Below are positions 21,433-30,672 of a DNA stretch of 64,000 nucleotides, one piece after another (the stretch's first letter is position 1; every line of letters begins with the position of its first letter). Made by a program: the position numbers and the translations under genes. The notes beneath the pieces are model-generated. The model had not been told where the DNA came from and did not search any database. It saw only the letters and a list, made by a program, of their open reading frames with translations. The stretch is from the NCBI GenBank assembly GCA_001940705.1, contig MEHG01000002.1, forward strand, positions 1-64,000. The letters run 5' to 3'. This stretch comes from Candidatus Thorarchaeota archaeon AB_25 (GTDB lineage: Archaea; Asgardarchaeota; Thorarchaeia; Thorarchaeales; Thorarchaeaceae).

Positions 21433-21501
21433 TTGAAAAAGAAGTACAAATCACAGAACATCTCCACTCGTGCAATCACTGATGTCTACTTTAGGAGGTA
21501 G
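21433..21501 (+). CDS. Mini-ORF C, 22 aa, TTG start
   Basis: TTG 7 nt after AGGAGGT: MKKKYKSQNISTRAITDVYFRR*; TRAIT matches B. Confidence 0.45.
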   Translation: MKKKYKSQNISTRAITDVYFRR

Positions 21502-21717
21502 AAATCAATGAGTATCACGTATAACACACTTAATTTTGGTCTGTTTTACAAACAAAATTGTGATTTTAAGTACGGGATACAAAATAATGCTTTGAGAAAA
21601 ATGCTTATATCCAAACCATTAACAAATAATGGTTGGTGTAGCAAACTATATTACGTTTGGAGTTAGAGCAATACAGCTTTCACATTACAGTTACACCGGA
21701 CAAATCTCCTATCTCCG

Positions 21718-21776
21718 AATCTCCTAAGGTGGAGATTCAGCAGCGGCCCTCGTTTGTGTGATCCGGGGGCCGTTGC
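21718..21776 (+). promoter_or_regulatory. Two consecutive stem-loops, candidate leader RNA element upstream of MFS gene
   Basis: AATCTCC-TAAGGT-GGAGATT (21718-21737) and GCAGCGGCCC...GGGCCGTTGC (21740-21776). Confidence 0.5.
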
Positions 21777-21912
21777 AATCCATAGGAAGTTGACAGACAT
21801 GAAACGTGAATCAGAACTCCCAAACAAGGCTATTAAACGTACACGCCTAGAAAGGGTATCAACTTCGATTTCATACAAAGATCACAACCAAAAAATAGAG
21901 TGTTGAAACGTC

Positions 21913-23424
21913 ATGAGTAGGATGAAATCCTTCCTAGGCTTGCCAGACGCCACTGACAAAGTCTTAAGACTGGCAAAAATCATGGGGATCTTGGGACCAT
22001 TAGCCAATGTTATTTTCACCCTGTCTACAACCTTCTTCGTGATCTTTGTAGCTGAAGCTCTTGGTGGGGGTCCTGGAATGTATCTCCAGGGTATGGGGCT
22101 TGTTGGAACTCTTGTGGTTGTGCAGATGGTTGTTCAGATACTGCTCGACTATCCAACTGGCGCAATAGGTGATTGGATTGGCCAGCGATATATAATCGCA
22201 GGCGCCCAGATTTCATATGGTATTGCATTCCTTCTGATTTCCTTTGTCACAGTTGACTCCCCCTACATCTACCTAGTAGGTGTCTATGCATTGATGGGCT
22301 TTGCTCAATCACAGTCGAGCGGAGCTTGGGGTGCCTGGTTTGACAATAACTACAGAGTTGCTATGCCCGGAGATACAGACAGGAAGCAGTATGGCGTATT
22401 CTGGGGCAGGATGGGCATGATGATGCAAATCATAGCAACAGCCTCTTTGATTCCAGGAAGTATCCTAGCAGTGGTGTTCTCAAGGGCTTGGGTGTTTCAA
22501 CTACAAGGCGTCCTAGCATTTGTATTTGCTATGGCTGTCTTTAGACTAGTACGGGACTTCCCTGAAGTCGAAGAAGCGAGAGCTCAGAACGGCGGTCGTC
22601 CAGACATGGGTGAATATGTTTCCATCCTCAAAGGTGGAGTCACTTATCTTTTCAGACATGCATTCGTTCGATACATTGCGATAGGTACCATGCTTGCAGT
22701 GAGCAGCATTATGGTCTGGGGTAATCTCATCCTCTTTCCAATGTATTACCTCTACCTGATCACAGATGTTGGAGTTGCTAGTTTCAGAACACTACTCTTC
22801 ATTCCAGGTATCTTCTCACAAGAGCGTTCTGGAGTCTGGTCACGAAGGTTTGAGCCAAAGAAGTGGATTCCACGGTTCCGCCTGATGCAGACCTGTGGTT
22901 TCATCTTCTTCTGGGTGTTTGCAGCAATCATGACGTTCTTCCCACCTGCAGCGTCTAGCACAAACATCTTGACTCTCTATTGGCCGTTCTCTAGTATTGA
23001 GCTACTGACACTCCCAGTGGAGAACATCGTGCCGATTGCCCTCATATTCACGACCTTTGTATCAACCAGTTTCTTTGGAGGGTTTGCTGAGATTCTGACT
23101 CAGAGAGTGCTGATAGATGTTATTCCAAATAGGATCAGGAACTCTATGTATTCCTTGTTCCCGACTCTCGCAACTCTATTTGCGATTCCACAGATAGCTC
23201 TGTTTGGTTGGTTGATAACCATCATTGGATTCCCCATGACTTTAGCATCATGTGGAGTTGTGTCCTTCATGGGCGTCATGTTGATCATTTATGGTTTCAG
23301 ACATGAAGCTCCAGAGCTTGATGGAGAGACTTGGGCAAATGGGAATGCTGTTCTTCCTCCTGAGGAAGCTGCAGCTGGTGGTGCAGTGGAAGAGTTCGTT
23401 GAAGGAATTCAGCAAGAAGACTAA
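21913..23424 (+). CDS. Major facilitator superfamily transporter
   Basis: Multi-TM protein with MFS-like DYPTGAIGDWIGQRY loop. Confidence 0.8.
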   Translation: MSRMKSFLGLPDATDKVLRLAKIMGILGPLANVIFTLSTTFFVIFVAEALGGGPGMYLQGMGLVGTLVVVQMVVQILLDYPTGAIGDWIGQRYIIAGAQISYGIAFLLISFVTVDSPYIYLVGVYALMGFAQSQSSGAWGAWFDNNYRVAMPGDTDRKQYGVFWGRMGMMMQIIATASLIPGSILAVVFSRAWVFQLQGVLAFVFAMAVFRLVRDFPEVEEARAQNGGRPDMGEYVSILKGGVTYLFRHAFVRYIAIGTMLAVSSIMVWGNLILFPMYYLYLITDVGVASFRTLLFIPGIFSQERSGVWSRRFEPKKWIPRFRLMQTCGFIFFWVFAAIMTFFPPAASSTNILTLYWPFSSIELLTLPVENIVPIALIFTTFVSTSFFGGFAEILTQRVLIDVIPNRIRNSMYSLFPTLATLFAIPQIALFGWLITIIGFPMTLASCGVVSFMGVMLIIYGFRHEAPELDGETWANGNAVLPPEEAAAGGAVEEFVEGIQQED

Positions 23425-23435
23425 AATCAGTTGAA

Positions 23436-23457
23436 AGGCTGTGTATTTAGACAGCCT
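23436..23457 (+). terminator. Hairpin terminator after MFS
   Basis: AGGCTGT-GTATTTAG-ACAGCCT. Confidence 0.5.
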
Positions 23458-23501
23458 CACTTTCATTTTATCTGCAGGCACTAAGTTTATACTCTCTACC
23501 G

Positions 23502-24347
23502 TTGAATGAACCTCGGTGCTTACAATTGACAGACAGACCTCAGTTTTTGACCGTTTCATATTCTGATTCAGGACTTCAAACCATGAATCATGAACGCAAG
23601 ATGGTCCGCGAGAAAGATGTGAAATTTGATGGAGAGGATGGGTCGCTCGAGCTTACTGATGTTCGCCTGGTATGGTACAAGAAACCATCTAGGAAAGGTG
23701 GACTGAAAAAATGGGGGGCTCTTGCTGGTGCAGTCGCTGGTGCAGCTCTGCTTGAAGGAGCCGGACGACAAATGGGTGGCGTTGGCCGCCATGTCACACG
23801 TTCACTAGCTCGAGGCATTACCTATGCAGCTGTTGGAACAGCAATTTCTTCCTGGACTGCTGATTCTTATTATAACAAAGATAAGGATGGAAACACGGAG
23901 AGTATGGCTCTTCCTCTTATTGCAATCAGTAATGCAAGTCAGAGTGGTGACAGACTGATTGTCGAGCTGAAATCCGGTGGATCGATGGACTTCAAATTCA
24001 AACAGAAGAGAGTGATTCCCTCGATAATTGCTAACGTTTCCTCCGCGCAAAGCCAAGGCAAGTGCCCCTATTGCGGGACCAATGCTGGCAATGTTCCCAG
24101 TTGTCCAAATTGTGGTGGCGTCATCGAAGGTGGAGCCCCCGCACCAGGAGCTGGAGCGCCTGCAGGTGGAGCAGGGTCGATGACTATTCACTATCAAGAC
24201 CGAGATGGAGATGGTGAACCAGATTCGGTCACAGTCACAGGTGCTGGTGCTCCTGGTGGTGGCCAAGCTGGCTTCTGTATGAATTGTGGTCAACCCTATC
24301 CACAGGGTGCAAGATTCTGTAACGGCTGTGGCCAGAAGGTTGGATAG
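23502..24347 (+). CDS. PH/GRAM-like N-terminal domain plus two C-terminal zinc ribbons
   Basis: DGEDGSLELTDVRLVWYKK strand pattern; Gly-rich hydrophobic segment; CPYCGTNAGNVPSCPNCGG and CMNCGQPYPQGARFCNGCGQ; true start may be TTG 23527. Confidence 0.6.
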   Translation: MNEPRCLQLTDRPQFLTVSYSDSGLQTMNHERKMVREKDVKFDGEDGSLELTDVRLVWYKKPSRKGGLKKWGALAGAVAGAALLEGAGRQMGGVGRHVTRSLARGITYAAVGTAISSWTADSYYNKDKDGNTESMALPLIAISNASQSGDRLIVELKSGGSMDFKFKQKRVIPSIIANVSSAQSQGKCPYCGTNAGNVPSCPNCGGVIEGGAPAPGAGAPAGGAGSMTIHYQDRDGDGEPDSVTVTGAGAPGGGQAGFCMNCGQPYPQGARFCNGCGQKVG

Positions 24348-24360
24348 TTCATATAATTGA

Positions 24361-24381
24361 AGGGCTCTCTTTTTGAGCCCT
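24361..24381. terminator. Bidirectional terminator hairpin
   Basis: AGGGCTC-TCTTTTT-GAGCCCT between convergent genes. Confidence 0.6.
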
Positions 24382-24401
24382 CACTAATTCTTTTTCCAGA
24401 A

Positions 24402-25205
24402 TTATCGAAACAGGTCTTCATCTCTAGACCTTATGATATCTGAACTGGTTTCACTTCCGTCCTGATACTCATAACCCCTTATTATAACAACTGGGACTTT
24501 TTCTCCTGCTTGACCCATGAGTGGTTCTGCAAGGGATGCAAGTTCATCAATCTGACAGACAGTCGATCGTTTCAATACTCTTCCATGGAGGTCAGTTTTT
24601 CCCTTGTTATACTTGAAGGCGTTAATTCCTGCGCATCCTATGGCAACATTGACTGAGCCCTTTCTCCAGGGTCGACCCTGTGTGTCTGAGATTACCACTG
24701 CAAGATTCAGGTCTGTTTCTTTCATGAGACCCTCACGAATACTCTCTGCAGATTGGTCGGGTTTTGTTGGTAGCAGGACATACTCTTCCTCAGGGGCATT
24801 AGACTTGTCAATCCCACTGAAATTACAGATAAAACCTGAATGAGTTTCTGTGATTAGTACACCATCACTTCTAATGACCTCAACGGATTCACTAAGGGCT
24901 AGTTCAACATGGATTGGGTCAAATCCATTCTTCTCTGCGATCTCTTTAGCTCTCTTTGACACCTTGACTTTTGATGCCTTCACTAGTCTGTTCTCAGCTT
25001 TGGAAACAATCTTGGACGCAATCACAAAGACATCACCACTGTTCACGTTGATGTCAGTTTCCCTGATTGATTTGAGTATCAACTCAACTAGACTATCTCC
25101 CGGTTCAACAATCGGAATCGAAGATAATGCAATTGCACTGATGATTTTAGGTGTCATTATTCCATTCTTGTTTTCGATGTTAATCCTACGGAAAAGTTTG
25201 TTCAT
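24402..25205 (-). CDS. cofE: Coenzyme F420-0:L-glutamate ligase (CofE)-like
   Basis: PGDSLVELILKSI...NVNSGDVFVIASKIVSKAENR; VISDTQGRPWRKGSVNVAIGCAGI. Confidence 0.85.
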   Translation of the reverse strand: MNKLFRRINIENKNGIMTPKIISAIALSSIPIVEPGDSLVELILKSIRETDINVNSGDVFVIASKIVSKAENRLVKASKVKVSKRAKEIAEKNGFDPIHVELALSESVEVIRSDGVLITETHSGFICNFSGIDKSNAPEEEYVLLPTKPDQSAESIREGLMKETDLNLAVVISDTQGRPWRKGSVNVAIGCAGINAFKYNKGKTDLHGRVLKRSTVCQIDELASLAEPLMGQAGEKVPVVIIRGYEYQDGSETSSDIIRSRDEDLFR

Positions 25206-25389
25206 CCCATATTCATAGCCGATGCACTTAGAACACGTGTTGAAAATAACAAGTATACTCGTGTTTCACCCTCGATATGACTTCAAAAGTGTCCTCTGAG
25301 GTATAAAATCGCAGAAAGAAACGTTTTGAGGGGATTAGTGACAGAAATCATTAATATACGATAAAAGAAATCTCGTTATTCAACACAGA

Positions 25390-27501
25390 ATGCCGTTTCG
25401 TGAGGAAACCTGTCCTAGCGAATTGACATGGGATGCATATCATATCCATACTTTGGAGCGAACTATATTGAGTCCACCCAAAAAGTCCAAGCCTAAAAAG
25501 AATGACAAACCCAAGGCACCCCGTACTCCATCCCCTGCACCAGTTATGTCTGATTCAGGAGATATCAAACAGGGTACGATTGCAAAATTCATGCGAAAGC
25601 GAACTCAGCTAGTGGGTTTTGAAACTGGACTCAACAAACACACGCAATATGCGATTGAATTTTTGGATAATGCAATTGATGCACTTGAGAGTTGGTGGTG
25701 GAAGGCCAAGCGGCGACCTCGACTTCAAGAGCAGTTGGATCCAAAGGTTGTAGAAGAAGTCCGTGCTAAACTTGAGGAAGGTCAGATTGATACTATCGCT
25801 ATTAGTAAACAGCTTGAACGAGATGTAAGGGCTGGAAAGGAAGTTGAGATACCACCAAGGCGTAAAGAAACGATTGAAGAGCGAATCACAGAGTTCAGAA
25901 AATTCGTAATGCCTCTAAGACCTTTATTGTCAAAGAGAGAGCCTCTTGTGGTCATAGAGCTGAAAGAAATTCAAATGCCTGATCTTGTATCCGTCGATGA
26001 TGAGGAGGGATTCAAGGTCTATGAGTTCACCTGCTTTGATACAGGGGTTGGAATGGTCCCAACTGATCTTGAAAAATTTGGTATATATCTTGCTTCTAGT
26101 AAATCTGAGAAACTCAGACAAACACGAGGGAGTCAAGGTTTTGGTGCACCATCAGCATTTAGTGATGCCCAGAATACTACTGGAAAACCCATTTTCACCA
26201 TATCAAAACGATTCACTTCGGATGACGCGACGGTCACAAACTTCTACACTACTACTGCAAACACAAAGGACCACGTTGGCGGACCCGTTGATATGGACCT
26301 TCCGTTCAATCATGGGACCTACATTAGACTGTATTATCTGAACATCCAATACCGGCGAGGATACGCTGATATCTACTCTGAGATGGCTTCACTCCTTAAC
26401 TCTCATGTGACAATCATTTTCATTGACCCGTATGGCAAAGTTCACATTTATCCAAGAAGAGTAAACGCTTTCCCTGAGGAACCAAAATATGCACAACCGC
26501 ATCCTGCGAGTATCCGAATTGGTGAGTTTCAAGACCTGCTCAGGGAAACAAGAGAAACGGAATTGAGAGGATTTTTGACAAAGGCATTTTGCCGACTGAG
26601 CACCAACAAGGCAAAAACGATTGTGTCCAATGCAAGCAAGGACCTCAGAAGACGTCATCTTGATGACCTAAAAATGAGCACGCCAACTGACTCGCTGTCA
26701 AAAACAGAGGTTGAGTTACTCTATCGATCATTCTCAAATGAAGACTATATCGCCCCACCCACAGACACAGTGGTCCCGGTGGGTGAAGAGGTGTTCGAAC
26801 AAACAATAGATCTTGCCTATAATCCAGACTTTGTTACTGCAGTTACTAGGAAACCGACATCAGGTAAGGGACTCTCATTTGCTATAGAAGTTTGCATAGC
26901 TTATGGTGGAGAAATCAAACCGGCAACATCTGCTCCAATGGTCCTCTGGCGTTTTGTAAACCGAGTACCAAAGCTTCGAGACAATAGCGACTGTGCCACA
27001 TGGAAAGCAACAGCATCTGTCAATTGGAAGAATTATAAAGTAGCCACATTCGACAACGGAATTCCTCGTGGACCCTTGATGGTATTCATTCATGTTGCGG
27101 GAGCATACGTTCATGTCATGTTCAAAGGTCAGAGTAAACAGGCTTTGGCAGAAGATGAAGTGCTCCTTAGGGAGATCAAACTAGCACTTGAGGATGCAGG
27201 TAGAAGATTCAGACGGTTCATAACAAGGCGAGAAACTGCTCAAAGGAAAGCAAAGCGTGCTGGGATTCTTGCTATGTACGCAGACCAATTTGCACAGAGC
27301 CTTACAACTATTGTAAATTCTGGCAAACGAAAACCGCTCTTTGATGCTGAAACAATCGCTAGCAAACTTAGGGATTCAATCACTGGATTCGAAACTGTTG
27401 AGGATCAAGAGGAAATAGAAACAGATGCTGCTGGGACTGATCTTGTTGCAGACATCTCCTTAGATGATGTGGGAGATAATGAAGGAGGTGAGCTTGAATG
27501 A
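25390..27501 (+). CDS. top6B: DNA topoisomerase VI subunit B, divergent
   Basis: GHKL motifs EFLDNAIDA, DTGVGM, RGSQGFGAPSAFSDAQNTTGKP; stop overlaps downstream Top6A start (ATGA). Confidence 0.88.
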   Translation: MPFREETCPSELTWDAYHIHTLERTILSPPKKSKPKKNDKPKAPRTPSPAPVMSDSGDIKQGTIAKFMRKRTQLVGFETGLNKHTQYAIEFLDNAIDALESWWWKAKRRPRLQEQLDPKVVEEVRAKLEEGQIDTIAISKQLERDVRAGKEVEIPPRRKETIEERITEFRKFVMPLRPLLSKREPLVVIELKEIQMPDLVSVDDEEGFKVYEFTCFDTGVGMVPTDLEKFGIYLASSKSEKLRQTRGSQGFGAPSAFSDAQNTTGKPIFTISKRFTSDDATVTNFYTTTANTKDHVGGPVDMDLPFNHGTYIRLYYLNIQYRRGYADIYSEMASLLNSHVTIIFIDPYGKVHIYPRRVNAFPEEPKYAQPHPASIRIGEFQDLLRETRETELRGFLTKAFCRLSTNKAKTIVSNASKDLRRRHLDDLKMSTPTDSLSKTEVELLYRSFSNEDYIAPPTDTVVPVGEEVFEQTIDLAYNPDFVTAVTRKPTSGKGLSFAIEVCIAYGGEIKPATSAPMVLWRFVNRVPKLRDNSDCATWKATASVNWKNYKVATFDNGIPRGPLMVFIHVAGAYVHVMFKGQSKQALAEDEVLLREIKLALEDAGRRFRRFITRRETAQRKAKRAGILAMYADQFAQSLTTIVNSGKRKPLFDAETIASKLRDSITGFETVEDQEEIETDAAGTDLVADISLDDVGDNEGGELE

Positions 27502-29657
27502 GCCGCAAGAAGTCGAAGAAGAAACCAGAAACCGTTCAAGCAACTTTGGGTGAGGTAATAGCTGACTCGAAACCAAAGAAGACCACTAAGAAGACTACAA
27601 AGAAAAAGGCCGCAAGTAAACCCAAGAGAACAACTACTAAGAAGAAAGCCCCTGCTATGAAGAAGGCACCTTCTGAGAAGAAAGCACCCACCAAGAAGAA
27701 ACCGGCAAAGAAAAAGAAGACTCCAGCAAAGAAGAAAGAACCTCCTAAGAAGAAAGAGGTACCAGCTGCTCCTGAGAGTACTTTTAGCCTGAAGCAACTA
27801 CCTGGCGTCGGACCTAAGCTAGAGGAGAAACTCAAGAAAGCGAAATACGAAACGGTCGAGAAAATATCGCGTGCTAGGTCAACCTCAATCGCCAAGAAAG
27901 TGGATGGACTGAGCAAAGCAGGTGCGAGGAAACTCGTAGATGCTGCAAAGGATCTGGTCAAGACAGGCAAGACTCCAGAGAAATCAGTTGAAACTTCAGA
28001 GGAAAGTCCAACTGATGAGGTTGCCCCTCCAAGACTCTCCCTTACAGATGTCCCGGGTCTAGGGTCTAAACTCGCTTCATCAATGGAGCGAGCAGGTTAT
28101 GATTCAGTTGCACGACTTGCGAGAGCAACACCTGGGAATGTCGCGAAGAAAGTCGACGGTCTAAGTTCAGCCAAAGCCAATTCAATTGTAGCCGCTGCGA
28201 AAGATCTGATACGCAGACAAGAAATGGCACGATTGACTGAAGAGCCAGTAGCTGTGATTGCTGCAAAACCCACAAAAGATGCTAAAACTCCACCTAAGAA
28301 GGAAGAGGCAGTGACAGAAACACCAACTACGCCAACTAGGAAGAAAGCTCCAAAGAAAGCTGCTCCAAAGACGAAAGCACCTGCTAAGAAGAAACGTGCT
28401 AAGAAACCCAAAGCTCCGCCTAAACGGATCAAACCAAAAGCAATCCGAAAAGAGTCTGGACTACCAGTTCCAAAAGCTGTAGAAGATTTGGCAGTTGAAC
28501 TAAAGGAAAAATGGGCTGCTGCAGATAAGAGAGTAGAGGATGCAAAGCTGCCCGGTCATATTGCCCTACCTCAGGTTGAAACCGTTCAAGTTGTGAGTCT
28601 AGCAGTTGATGATACAACTGAACGGATTGTGGACACGGCATTAGATATACTCAATGATACTATGACAAGTGGTCGCCCCGCCTTTGAAATTCCAAGCAGG
28701 TCGGGTGACAATATTGTCTGGGATGAGATTCGAGACCTCCTACTTCTAGGAATGCGTACTATCTCGCGTCCATATCACTCACTAGCATCAGTGGTCGACG
28801 CCACAAGAACTGCACGAGTGATGGAGATTGTGTTCAACCTACTGAAATCCAATTTACACGCAACTAAACGTGAGGTCTACTATAGCGATGTTAACCTGTT
28901 CAGAGAACAGAAGTATAGTGACAAAATCATCGAAGATGTGGCCTCTATGATTAAGACCACCCGTGACAGCATTCATGTTGTTGCATCTGCTCGTGGGTCA
29001 GCAATGGGTCGTGTGACCATCCGAGATGGTGGCGACCTCATTGATCTCACTAAGATGGGTACTGGTGGTTGGGCTGTTACACCTTTCTTGGATCAGCTTG
29101 AGATTGTAGAGAGTGATGCAGAATTCATCATACTGTCAGAGAAAGATGCCGCAGTCATGCGACTGGCTGAAGCAAAGTACTGGAATCGCCAGCCGTGTAT
29201 TGTGATCACTGGAAAGGGTTCGGGTGACATTGCTACCAGAGCTTTTCTCAAGATGTTAGTCAAGGAACTTGAGATTCCTGCCTTCGCACTGGTCGACTCT
29301 GACCCCTATGGACACTATATCTACTCGGTATTCCTACGAGGCAGTAAGAGACTGAGCTACGAATCTCCATTCATCGCCACACCCGAACTAAAACTATTGG
29401 GTGTATTAAGCCGTGACTTGGATGAGTACAAGATTCCAAAGGCAGTCAGGATTCCTATGCAGCCTACTGACATCAAACGTGTCAAGGATATGTTGAAGGA
29501 ACCATTTGTTCAGAGGAACAAACCCTGGGTAGAAGACCTGGAGTTGATGCTCAAGCTCAAAGAGAAAGCTGAGATTCAGGCTTTCGCTAGCCACAGTTTC
29601 GAATACCTGACAGATGATTATATTCCACGCAAGCTCGAAACTGGTGACTGGATCTAG
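27498..29657 (+). CDS. top6A: DNA topoisomerase VI subunit A with N-terminal H1-like/HhH extension
   Basis: TKREVYYSDVNLF (catalytic Tyr), VDSDPYGHYIY Toprim; N-terminal Lys/Pro/Ala-rich tracts and two HhH units. Confidence 0.93.
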   Translation: MSRKKSKKKPETVQATLGEVIADSKPKKTTKKTTKKKAASKPKRTTTKKKAPAMKKAPSEKKAPTKKKPAKKKKTPAKKKEPPKKKEVPAAPESTFSLKQLPGVGPKLEEKLKKAKYETVEKISRARSTSIAKKVDGLSKAGARKLVDAAKDLVKTGKTPEKSVETSEESPTDEVAPPRLSLTDVPGLGSKLASSMERAGYDSVARLARATPGNVAKKVDGLSSAKANSIVAAAKDLIRRQEMARLTEEPVAVIAAKPTKDAKTPPKKEEAVTETPTTPTRKKAPKKAAPKTKAPAKKKRAKKPKAPPKRIKPKAIRKESGLPVPKAVEDLAVELKEKWAAADKRVEDAKLPGHIALPQVETVQVVSLAVDDTTERIVDTALDILNDTMTSGRPAFEIPSRSGDNIVWDEIRDLLLLGMRTISRPYHSLASVVDATRTARVMEIVFNLLKSNLHATKREVYYSDVNLFREQKYSDKIIEDVASMIKTTRDSIHVVASARGSAMGRVTIRDGGDLIDLTKMGTGGWAVTPFLDQLEIVESDAEFIILSEKDAAVMRLAEAKYWNRQPCIVITGKGSGDIATRAFLKMLVKELEIPAFALVDSDPYGHYIYSVFLRGSKRLSYESPFIATPELKLLGVLSRDLDEYKIPKAVRIPMQPTDIKRVKDMLKEPFVQRNKPWVEDLELMLKLKEKAEIQAFASHSFEYLTDDYIPRKLETGDWI

Positions 29658-29749
29658 ATTCCCGAGCATTCTGTGCCACAAGTGAGCTCTTATTACTGGA
29701 TGAGGGTGCTGAAACATAACTATAGAGAATTTTAGGGGACATTATAGCA

Positions 29750-30667
29750 GTGATTTCGAAAGTTGGAACTGAAGTAATTGATAGTCATGCACACTTCTTC
29801 ACATATGATACAATAAAGAGATGGTTAGCCAGTGGGGCTTCACTGGAACGAATGCAGAGCAGGGTTTCTTTTCAGACTGACATGCCACAGTTAACAATTC
29901 CGGATGAGAGCTGGGATCCTGGTCAGATGTGGGCTGATGAACTGGACAAGTATGGAATCACAGCTATTGGTATGATGATTGGAGAAGAAGTCTGGGACGA
30001 GTTCAATGAAACTCGGAAACGGTTTCCAGGTCGGTTCCTAGGTTATGCCAATATCAATCCTGCTGATGAAAATGCAGTTGATATGGTAAAGCGAGCTGGA
30101 AAGGATGGCTTCCAAGGCATCAAACTCTATCCTAGTTCATGGGACTTTCATGCATATGATGAACGTGTATATCCTGTCTATGAGGAGGCGAAAAAACAAA
30201 ACCTGCTAGTCATCCTCCACTTTGGCATCACCATTGGGACTCAGGCGAATCTTCGATATGGAAACCCTCTTGACATTCAGAAACCCGCACTTGACTTTCC
30301 TGACCAGAATTTCATGATTGCCCACTTTGGAGCAGGATTCTTCCGTGAAGTATTGATGCTCATGTATCAAACACACAATGTCGTGATGGATACTAGCGGG
30401 AGTAATAGCTGGATGACATACTTACCGTATGACCTTACAATCACAAAAATCTTCGAACGCGCTTTGAAAGCTGGTGCTTCATGCAGGGTTGTATTTGGTA
30501 CTGACTCATCATTCTTCCCACGTGGATTTAGGTATAACATTCTCGAAGAACAATACAACGCAGTTAAGTCACTGTTGCCCCAGTTCAACTATACCCAAGA
30601 AGATATTGATCTTATATTTAGAGACAATATCCTGAGACTCACTGGTTTCAAGCCAAGGACGAGTTAG
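29750..30667 (+). CDS. Amidohydrolase-2 family metal-dependent hydrolase
   Basis: VIDSHAHFFTYD; GFQGIKLYPSSWDFHAYDERVYPVYEEA; ILHFG; FGTDSSFFPRG. Confidence 0.85.
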   Translation: MISKVGTEVIDSHAHFFTYDTIKRWLASGASLERMQSRVSFQTDMPQLTIPDESWDPGQMWADELDKYGITAIGMMIGEEVWDEFNETRKRFPGRFLGYANINPADENAVDMVKRAGKDGFQGIKLYPSSWDFHAYDERVYPVYEEAKKQNLLVILHFGITIGTQANLRYGNPLDIQKPALDFPDQNFMIAHFGAGFFREVLMLMYQTHNVVMDTSGSNSWMTYLPYDLTITKIFERALKAGASCRVVFGTDSSFFPRGFRYNILEEQYNAVKSLLPQFNYTQEDIDLIFRDNILRLTGFKPRTS

Positions 30668-30672
30668 AGGAT

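Noticed and set aside
21508-21666. 52-aa frame after mini-ORF C as a confident gene
   Set aside because: SD spacing is good but the frame is AT-rich and contains the likely MFS promoter; left only as part of the coupling hypothesis
27536-27970. Phe/Leu-rich minus-strand ORFs (27536-27970, 27405-27797, 28097-28432)
   Set aside because: They are antisense translations of the Lys-rich Topo VI A extension (AAG/AAA read as CTT/TTT), not independent membrane proteins
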